Shown in pieces: positions 58,667-64,000 of a DNA stretch of 64,000 nucleotides (position 1 is the first letter of the stretch; the number at the start of each line of letters is the position of its first letter). The DNA comes from RHKX01 sp046330415 (GTDB lineage: Bacteria > Actinomycetota > Thermoleophilia > Solirubrobacterales > 70-9): contig JAXLSW010000016.1 of assembly GCA_046330415.1 (NCBI GenBank), positions 62,001 to 126,000 on the forward strand. The letters are read 5' to 3'. The position numbers were made by a program, and so were the translations under genes. The notes under the pieces are model-generated. The model did not search any database. It was not told the origin of the DNA and saw only the letters and a program-made list of their open reading frames with translations.

Positions 58667-59061
58667 CCCTGGACACCGACGTTGTCATCGGCTTCCTCGA
58701 CCGAGGCGACGCGCACCATGGCGCAGCGACGGAGGCCGTGCTCACGGCCGCTCGGGAGGGCGAGATCGTGACCTCCGCGATCACTCTCGCGGAGGTGATG
58801 ACCGGAGCTCGGATCGGCCATCACGACGTGGAAGCGGTGCGTGCGTTCTTCGGCGAGCTGGTCTCTCGGGTGCTTCCCATCGGCGCCTTAGAAGCTGAGC
58901 TCGCGGCCGAGATCAGGGCGGGATCGAAGCTGCGGCTTCCCGACGCCCTCGTTCTCGCATCGGCTGCCGTCGGCGATGGGGTGGATGCGATCGTCACCGG
59001 CGATGCCGCGCTGGCGCGAGCGGCGCCGCAGGGTTTGCGCGTGCGCCGGCTTGGCGAGTAG
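58657..59061 (+). CDS. VapC-type PIN toxin
   Basis: 134 residues. PIN acidic residues: VALDTDVVIGFLD (Asp), AITLAEVMTGAR (Glu), LRLPDALVLASAA (Asp) and IVTGDAALAR (Asp). VapC toxins cut RNA, mostly tRNA or the sarcin-ricin loop; the target is unknown. ATG 58657 lies inside the antitoxin gene, coupling their translation. GC matches the surroundings, unlike the TA pair at 45.8 kb. Confidence 0.88.
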   Translation: MAVALDTDVVIGFLDRGDAHHGAATEAVLTAAREGEIVTSAITLAEVMTGARIGHHDVEAVRAFFGELVSRVLPIGALEAELAAEIRAGSKLRLPDALVLASAAVGDGVDAIVTGDAALARAAPQGLRVRRLGE

Positions 59062-59119
59062 TCCTGACGACGAGCTTGACCGGCGTCCGGGCGCTGGGTT
59101 CCACCTAGACTGGCGCGCT

Positions 59120-60058
59120 GTGAGAGCAAGTCGCGCAAACCGTTTGACGATCTTCAGCGCGCTCGTCGCGTTGGCATTGGTCGGCCCGGCGTCGGCCGGA
59201 GCCGAGGTCCTTTACGACCAGACCGCTGGTGCCGCGACCCCGGTCGGCGATTCGAGCCTCCCCAACTACTCGCCGTCGATGGTCGGCCCCTCCGGCAGCG
59301 TCGCCGACGATTTCACGATCCCCGCGGACGAGACCTGGAACATCGACCAGATCGAGGTGGCGGGCGCTTACAGCGCGCCCGGGCCCGGGCAGAACGTCAC
59401 CGTCTACCTGTATGCCGACGGTGGTGGCTTTCCCGGCGCGGTGAGCTTCAGCCAGGCGGACGTGGCCGCGACCGGCGGGCCGAACTACACGATCCCCGTG
59501 ACCGGGGCGCCGTCGTTGACCGCCGGCAAGTACTGGGTCTCGGTGCAGCAGGCCGGCCCTACCGGGGGCGAGTTCTGGAGCTGGGGCACGAGCACGATCC
59601 AGACCGGCTCCCGGGCGAAGTACCGGACCGATTCCCCCTTCTCGATCGCCTGCCCTCCGGGCCCATGGTTCGACCGCATGATCTGCGTGCCGGGCGCCAA
59701 CCCCGACCAGACCTTCAGGCTGAGTGGCACGGTCACCCGCCCCGAGCCACCGCTGTCCTCGGAGTTCACGTTCGGCAAGCCGAAGCTGAACAAGAAGAAG
59801 GGATCGGCCACCCTTGGCGTATCGGTCCCCAACGCGGGACACCTCGATCTCGCCGGCTACGGCGTCAAGGCGCAGAGCGCCGACCCGACCGCCGCCGGGG
59901 ACGTAGGCCTCCCGATCAAGCCGAACGGCAGGGTCGCCAACAAGCTCAAGAGGGGTGGCAAGGCGACGGTCAGCGTCTCGGTCACCTTCACCCCCACCGG
60001 CGTCGCCCCGAAGACGGAGACGACGAAGGTCAAGCTCAAGCGCAAGAGGAAGAAGTAG
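59120..60058 (+). CDS. Secreted beta-rich protein with basic tail
   Basis: 312 residues. Signal peptide (LTIFSALVALALVGPASAGA), then a domain starting VLYDQTAGAATPVGDSSLPN with PADETWNIDQIEVAGAYSAP and TAGKYWVSVQQAGPTGGEFW, a jelly-roll-like arrangement seen in exported proteins. A second beta domain (SATLGVSVPNAGHLDLAGYG) ends TKVKLKRKRKK. GTG 59120 gives the signal peptide. Function unknown. Confidence 0.68.
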   Translation: MRASRANRLTIFSALVALALVGPASAGAEVLYDQTAGAATPVGDSSLPNYSPSMVGPSGSVADDFTIPADETWNIDQIEVAGAYSAPGPGQNVTVYLYADGGGFPGAVSFSQADVAATGGPNYTIPVTGAPSLTAGKYWVSVQQAGPTGGEFWSWGTSTIQTGSRAKYRTDSPFSIACPPGPWFDRMICVPGANPDQTFRLSGTVTRPEPPLSSEFTFGKPKLNKKKGSATLGVSVPNAGHLDLAGYGVKAQSADPTAAGDVGLPIKPNGRVANKLKRGGKATVSVSVTFTPTGVAPKTETTKVKLKRKRKK

Positions 60059-60100
60059 CGGAAGTAGCGGCACTTGCGGGGAGTTGACGGGGGGCTCCGG

Positions 60101-60119
60101 GGCGGGCGTCCGGCCCGCC
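60101..60119. terminator. Hairpin before dnaX
   Basis: GGCGGGC (60101-60107) pairs with GCCCGCC (60113-60119) over a 5-base loop; no T tract follows. Between the secreted-protein gene and dnaX. Confidence 0.45.
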
Positions 60120-60137
60120 TCTAGACTCGTCCGACCC

Positions 60138-62063
60138 ATGGCCGAGCAGTCCCTCTACCGGCGTCATCGCCCGCAGTCGTTCGCCGACGTCGTTGGGCAG
60201 GAGCACGTCGTCCGCACGCTCTCCAACGCGATCGAGCGTGACCGCGTCCACCACGCGTATCTGTTCGTCGGCTCGCGGGGAACCGGCAAGACGTCGATGG
60301 CGAAGATCCTCGCCAAGTCGCTCAACTGCGTGAACGGGCCGACGCTCGAGCCGTGCGGGGTGTGCGAGTCCTGCGTCGCGATCGCGGCCGGAGGCTCGAT
60401 GGACGTGATCGAGATGGACGCGGCCTCCAACCGCTCCGTGGACGACATCCGCGAGCTCCGTGAGCGGGTCGGCTACGCGCCGTCCGGCGGGAAGTGGAAG
60501 GTCTACATCCTCGACGAGGCGCACATGCTCACCCGCGAGGCGTGGAACGCGTTCCTGAAGACGCTCGAGGAGCCGCCTCCGAACACCGTCTTCGTGCTGG
60601 CGACGACCGAGGCGCACAAGGTGATGCCGACGATCGTCGACCGCTGTCAGCGCTTCGACTTCACGCGGCCCTCGCCCGAGGAGATCGCGGTGGTGCTGCG
60701 GCGGGTGGCCGCGGCCGAGTCGATCACGATCGACGACGGCGCCGTCGGGGCGATCGCGCGGGCGGCCTCGGGAAGCTTCCGCGACGGGCTCGGCACGCTC
60801 GATCAGCTCGTCGCCTACAGCGGCAACGAGATCGCCACCGACGACGTGCTCGCGGTGCTGGGAGTCGCCGACGCCGAGCTGCTGTTCGCGGCCGCCGAGG
60901 CGATCGCAGCGGGCGATGGCCGCGCGGCGCTGAAGGTCTCCTCCGACCTCGCGCGCTCCGGTCGCGATCCGGCGCGCTTCGCCGCGGAACTGGTCTCGCA
61001 CCTGCGTCAATTGCTCGTCATCTCGACCGTGGGCGAGATCCCCGACCACTTCCTCGTCGTCGCCGAGCATCAGACGCGGCTCACCGACCAGGCCCAGCGC
61101 CTCGGCGAGGTCGCGCTCGTGCGCGCGATCGACCAGCTCTCGGAGGCGATCACGGCGATCCGCGAGGGCGACGAGGCGCGGATGACCGTGGAGCTGGCGC
61201 TGCTGCGAAGCGCCCGGCCCGAGATCGACCCGTCGGCCGCCGCGCTCGCCCAGCGGCTCGAGCGACTGGAGCGGGGTGGGGTGGCTGCCACGGCGGCCGC
61301 CGCGCCCGCTCCGACCCCGGCAGCCGCTGCGCCCGTAGCGCCCACTCCGGCACCGGCGGCCGCCACTCCCGAGCCCGCATCGGCGGCTCCTCCGCCCGCC
61401 GATGTCGCGGCTTCCCCCCACCAGGCTCCGGCCCCGGAGGCCCCAGCGACCCCGGAGGTTGCAGACGCCCCAGCAGCCGGGCCCGAGCCGGTGCGAACCG
61501 CCCCAGCCGTCCCGGTCGCCCCGGACCCTTTCGCCGCTCCCTCCGCGGACGCGACCGACGCCGAGGAAGCCGCAGCACCCGCTCCCGCACCGATGGCTCC
61601 CGCCGCAGGTCCCGTCGACCTCGATCGCTTCACCGGCCTCTGGCCCTCGGTCGTCGACCAGATGAAGCAGGCCGGCGCCGGGCTGTTGGCCGCCGCTTTC
61701 GACGGCGCCCGTCCCGTCTCGGTCGGCGCCGACGGCAAGGTCGAGATCGCGTTCCCCGCCAGCGCCGCGTTCAACCGCCGCAAGGCGGAGGCGAAGGAGA
61801 ACCGAACGGTCCTGATCGAGGCGATCCGCACCGTCGTCGGCTCCCCACTGCACCCGGAGTTCGTGACGCTTGAAGAGGCCACGGCCCCGCCGGCCGCCGG
61901 GCCGGCTCCCGGCGAGCAGTCCGACGGGCCGGACCGCGAGGATGAGCTCTACCGGCGCATCGTCGCCGAGTTCGACGCGGAGGTTGTGGTCGAAGAAGAG
62001 ACAGAGCAATCAGGGGCCCCCGAGGGGATGCCCGCCGAAGAACGCAAGGAAGGAACGAGCTGA
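60138..62063 (+). CDS. dnaX: DNA polymerase III gamma/tau subunit
   Basis: 641 residues. Clamp-loader ATPase: LYRRHRPQSFADVVGQEHVV, Walker A GSRGTGKTSMAK near 44-55, zinc Cys set CVNGPTLEPCGVCESC near 64-80, Walker B YILDEAHMLT near 122, then TEAHKVMPTIVDRCQRFDF (SRC-like). Residues 375-500 are Ala/Pro-rich linker; the C-terminal 140 residues are a tau-like domain. No A-rich slippery site is seen for a shorter gamma form. It loads the sliding clamp at replication forks. First gene of the dnaX-ybaB-recR run. Confidence 0.93.
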   Translation: MAEQSLYRRHRPQSFADVVGQEHVVRTLSNAIERDRVHHAYLFVGSRGTGKTSMAKILAKSLNCVNGPTLEPCGVCESCVAIAAGGSMDVIEMDAASNRSVDDIRELRERVGYAPSGGKWKVYILDEAHMLTREAWNAFLKTLEEPPPNTVFVLATTEAHKVMPTIVDRCQRFDFTRPSPEEIAVVLRRVAAAESITIDDGAVGAIARAASGSFRDGLGTLDQLVAYSGNEIATDDVLAVLGVADAELLFAAAEAIAAGDGRAALKVSSDLARSGRDPARFAAELVSHLRQLLVISTVGEIPDHFLVVAEHQTRLTDQAQRLGEVALVRAIDQLSEAITAIREGDEARMTVELALLRSARPEIDPSAAALAQRLERLERGGVAATAAAAPAPTPAAAAPVAPTPAPAAATPEPASAAPPPADVAASPHQAPAPEAPATPEVADAPAAGPEPVRTAPAVPVAPDPFAAPSADATDAEEAAAPAPAPMAPAAGPVDLDRFTGLWPSVVDQMKQAGAGLLAAAFDGARPVSVGADGKVEIAFPASAAFNRRKAEAKENRTVLIEAIRTVVGSPLHPEFVTLEEATAPPAAGPAPGEQSDGPDREDELYRRIVAEFDAEVVVEEETEQSGAPEGMPAEERKEGTS

Positions 62064-62425
62064 TGGCGAGAGGTGGATTCCCCGGCGGTCCCGGCGGGAT
62101 GGACATGGGCGCGCTCCTGAAGCAGGCCCAGAAGATGCAGGCCGACATGGCGAAGGCCCAGGAGGAGCTCAAGGACGAGGTCGTCGACGCGAGCGCCGGT
62201 GGCGGCATGGTCAAGGTGAAGGTGTCCGGCGATCTCGTGCTGCAGTCGATCGAGATCGATCCCGACGCCGTCGATCCCGAGGACGTCGAGATGCTCCAGG
62301 ACATGGTCTTGGCCGCGATCAACGAGGGCATCCGCGCCGCGCAGGAGCGGGCGGAGTCGAAGCTCGGCGGCGTCACCGGCGGTCTTGGCGGGCTCGGTGG
62401 GGGCATGGGCCTCCCGGGCATGTAG
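62063..62425 (+). CDS. ybaB: YbaB/EbfC nucleoid-associated protein
   Basis: 120 residues: helix with LLKQAQKMQADMAKAQEEL, VVDASAGGGMVKVKVSGDLV, LQSIEIDPDAVDPEDVEMLQ and DMVLAAINEGIRAAQERAES. It forms DNA-binding dimers. Stop of dnaX and this ATG share a base (TGATG). Gly/Met-rich ends are typical. Confidence 0.93.
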   Translation: MARGGFPGGPGGMDMGALLKQAQKMQADMAKAQEELKDEVVDASAGGGMVKVKVSGDLVLQSIEIDPDAVDPEDVEMLQDMVLAAINEGIRAAQERAESKLGGVTGGLGGLGGGMGLPGM

Positions 62426-62439
62426 GGACTGCGTCTCGC

Positions 62440-63030
62440 TTGCATCCGCCGCCCGTTGACCGTCTGATCGTCGAGCTCGGCAAGCTGCCGGGCATCGGCC
62501 GCCGGACCGCGCAGCGGCTCGCCTTCCACATCCTCCGCTCCGACGACGAGGACGCCTTCGCCCTCGCCGCGGCCATCCGCGAGGTGAAGGAGCAGGTAGG
62601 GCTGTGTGAGACGTGCTTCAACCTGGCCGAGGGCCCTCAGTGCGTGATCTGCGCTGACACGAGGCGCTCCCAGGAGGTGATCTGCGTGGTCGAGGAGCCG
62701 CAGGACGTGATCCCGATCGAGCGCACCGGGGAGTTCCGCGGCCTCTACCACGTGCTCGGCGGTGCGCTCTCGCCGATCGACGGCGTCGATCCCGAGGACC
62801 TCAAGATCGACGAGCTCGTGGCCCGAGTCGGGCGGGGAGGGGTGAGCGAGATCGTGCTGGCGACGAACCCGACCACCACCGGCGAGGCGACCGCCCACCA
62901 CATCGCCGACCGGCTCCGCGGCCAGGTCACGTTGACGCGGCTGGCGAGCGGGTTGCCGGTCGGCGCCGACCTCGAGCACGCCGACGAGGTGACGCTCGGC
63001 CGCGCCCTGGTCGGCCGCCGCAGCGTCTGA
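62440..63030 (+). CDS. recR: Recombination protein RecR
   Basis: 196 residues. Helix-hairpin-helix LGKLPGIGRRTAQRLAFHIL at the N-terminus, zinc finger CETCFNLAEGPQCVIC near 58-73, then the TOPRIM domain (VVEEPQDVIPIERTGEFRGL, LATNPTTTGEATAHHI). RecR with RecO/RecF helps load RecA at gaps. The family N-terminus fits the TTG at 62440 with no ATG/GTG nearby; start codon TTG is an inference. Confidence 0.92.
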   Translation: MHPPPVDRLIVELGKLPGIGRRTAQRLAFHILRSDDEDAFALAAAIREVKEQVGLCETCFNLAEGPQCVICADTRRSQEVICVVEEPQDVIPIERTGEFRGLYHVLGGALSPIDGVDPEDLKIDELVARVGRGGVSEIVLATNPTTTGEATAHHIADRLRGQVTLTRLASGLPVGADLEHADEVTLGRALVGRRSV

Positions 63031-63048
63031 GGCGCGGCCGCGGCTCGC

Positions 63049-63555
63049 GTGCTCGCGCTCGTCATCACCGGCCCGCCCGGCGCGGGGAAGAGCGAGGTCG
63101 CGGCGATGCTCCACGACTCGCTGGGGGACGCGGGCGAGGACGTCGCGCTGGTCGAGGTCGACGAGCTCGAGCGCTCCTACCCGCCGATCGACCGCGAGCG
63201 ATCCCTGGCTCATCTGCGGATGCTCGCCGACTCCTACCGCGAGATCGGCACCCCGCTGCTGATCGTCACCGCCACGCTCGAGGACGACGCGCACCGCCAG
63301 GCCGCCCTCGCGGCGACCGGCGCCGCGCGGACGCTCCTGGTCCGGCTCGAGGCCGACCCCGAGACCCTCCGCGACCGCATCCTCTCCCGCGAGCCGCCCG
63401 GCTGGGAGGGTCTGCCGGATCTGCTCAACGCCTCGCGCGCACTGGCGGCGTCGATGCCGGGCGCGCTGAGCGGGGTCGATCTCGTGCTGAGTACCGAGGG
63501 CAGGCAGCCGGGCGATGTGGCGGAGCGGATCCAGGTGGAACTGCTGCGCGGCTAG
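63049..63555 (+). CDS. P-loop nucleoside-kinase-like ATPase
   Basis: 168 residues. Walker A ITGPPGAGKSEVAAML near residue 7; VALVEVDELER may be the second acidic motif; a lid-like LEADPETLRDRILSREPPGW follows, as in small-molecule kinases (AAA_18/AAA_33 type). Substrate unknown. GTG 63049 is 18 bases after recR, likely the same operon. Its end overlaps the next gene's stop by 4 bases. Confidence 0.75.
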   Translation: MLALVITGPPGAGKSEVAAMLHDSLGDAGEDVALVEVDELERSYPPIDRERSLAHLRMLADSYREIGTPLLIVTATLEDDAHRQAALAATGAARTLLVRLEADPETLRDRILSREPPGWEGLPDLLNASRALAASMPGALSGVDLVLSTEGRQPGDVAERIQVELLRG

Positions 63556-64000
63556 CGCCCGAGCGCTCGGCCCGTCCTCGCGGCCACCGACCTGCGCTCG
63601 AAGGTGACCTCCTCCCAGCGGAACCGGGTCACGGCGTAGCCGCGGCCCTCGAGCCACTCCTGCTTCGCCGCGTCGCTTGCCAGCTGGGCCGGCGTTGAGT
63701 GCGCGCCCTTGCCGTCGAGTTCGACGATCACCTTCAGGTCCTCCCAGGTCATGTCGGGGACGTAGCGGCCCTTGCGGACATTCGGCTCCGGGATCGGCAG
63801 GCCGAACTCCTCGCAGAGCAGCACGTAGTCGCGCTCGAAGTCGTTGACGCAGCGGGCGAGCTGGGGCAGGTGGGAGTCCATCGCCGCGCGCAGGGCCCGG
63901 CTCCCCACTGGGCCGTGGCGGATGGCCGCCTGCAGCGAGGGGAGCGAGAAGGGGATCTCCGGCTCGTACTCGGCTCGCGCGAGCACCAGCCGTAGAGAGT
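63552..64000 (-). CDS. DUF559/Vsr-fold endonuclease-like protein (5' end beyond window)
   Basis: At least 149 residues, open to the window end. LKVIVELDGKGAHSTPAQLA, then YAVTRFRWEEVTFERRS, is the C-terminal Vsr/DUF559 fold, with Glu-Asp/His of the PD-(D/E)XK-like nuclease site. In actinobacteria this domain often follows a helix-turn-helix domain like those of abortive-infection antitoxins. The N-terminus is not in the window, so this cannot be checked. Convergent with the ATPase gene. Confidence 0.7.
   Translation of the reverse strand, partial: SLRLVLARAEYEPEIPFSLPSLQAAIRHGPVGSRALRAAMDSHLPQLARCVNDFERDYVLLCEEFGLPIPEPNVRKGRYVPDMTWEDLKVIVELDGKGAHSTPAQLASDAAKQEWLEGRGYAVTRFRWEEVTFERRSVAARTGRALGR

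Noticed and set aside
60138..62063. Programmed frameshift in dnaX
   Set aside because: No A-rich slippery heptamer was found; the frame runs through without a shifted stop, so only the long form is predicted.

Overview
The window is 64 kb of very GC-rich DNA (about 70% by eye) from a bacterium. Gene order, frequent GTG starts, 4-base stop/start overlaps, the secreted-protein families and a large-type SRP RNA all point to an actinobacterium, most likely the Thermoleophilia/Solirubrobacterales. That placement is inference from gene content; no 16S gene is present.

Layout. 1-5.6 kb: the end of a DUF3556-like protein, a 960-base gene-free stretch packed with inverted repeats, a YceI protein, an enoyl-CoA isomerase, and a secreted zinc peptidase coupled to a PAS/nucleotide-cyclase protein. 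5.6-11.3 kb (minus strand): a sulfatase, an FTR1/EfeU iron permease and its lipoprotein partner, with a DtxR/IdeR-like iron box upstream; sulfatase and permease both carry frameshifts. 11.3-20.4 kb: a UbiB/ABC1 kinase, two short-chain dehydrogenases, CsaA, a secreted GH9 glycosidase, an acyl-CoA synthetase and a secreted unknown. 20.6-26.1 kb: a secreted propeller-like protein divergent from a TetR gene with a clear 33-bp operator between them, then a three-gene minus-strand run. 26.2-30.3 kb: ferric-reductase-like membrane protein, ApbE flavin transferase and a small membrane protein, divergent from an OmpR/histidine-kinase pair. 30.3-41.9 kb: mixed metabolism (GFA protein, GH-A-like glycosidase, F420-type reductase, acyl-CoA synthetase, DAHP synthase, HxlR regulator with MFS exporter, DUF1275, PAP2, ABM, GAP). 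41.9-47.1 kb: a PLD-helicase-DUF3427 protein, an RTX-like secreted protein, and a lower-GC patch with a toxin-antitoxin pair and a HIRAN protein ending at tRNA-Val. 48-54 kb: secreted proteins, an esterase, a TetR regulator and a DUF1254/DUF1214 protein; two of these genes share an upstream palindrome. 55-60 kb: SRP RNA, a 106-base hairpin, a seven-bladed propeller/Ig protein, an AbrB/VapC pair and another secreted protein. 60-64 kb: the housekeeping run dnaX-ybaB-recR, a P-loop ATPase and a DUF559-like protein cut by the window end.

The most unusual signal is not a gene. Scattered through gene-free DNA are many short elements, about 33-50 bp each, built from perfect or near-perfect 8-13 bp terminal inverted repeats around a 13-30 bp core. 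Several are in two copies (tandem or up to 13 kb apart), and one two-copy family shows a compensatory base-pair change. A further two-copy structured repeat of about 95 bp lies 34.6 kb apart. I could not match any of these to a known element.

Four genes contain frameshifts whose continuation in another frame is family-like. Because these are clustered and the reading frame stays coherent on both sides, sequence or assembly indels are as likely as true decay.
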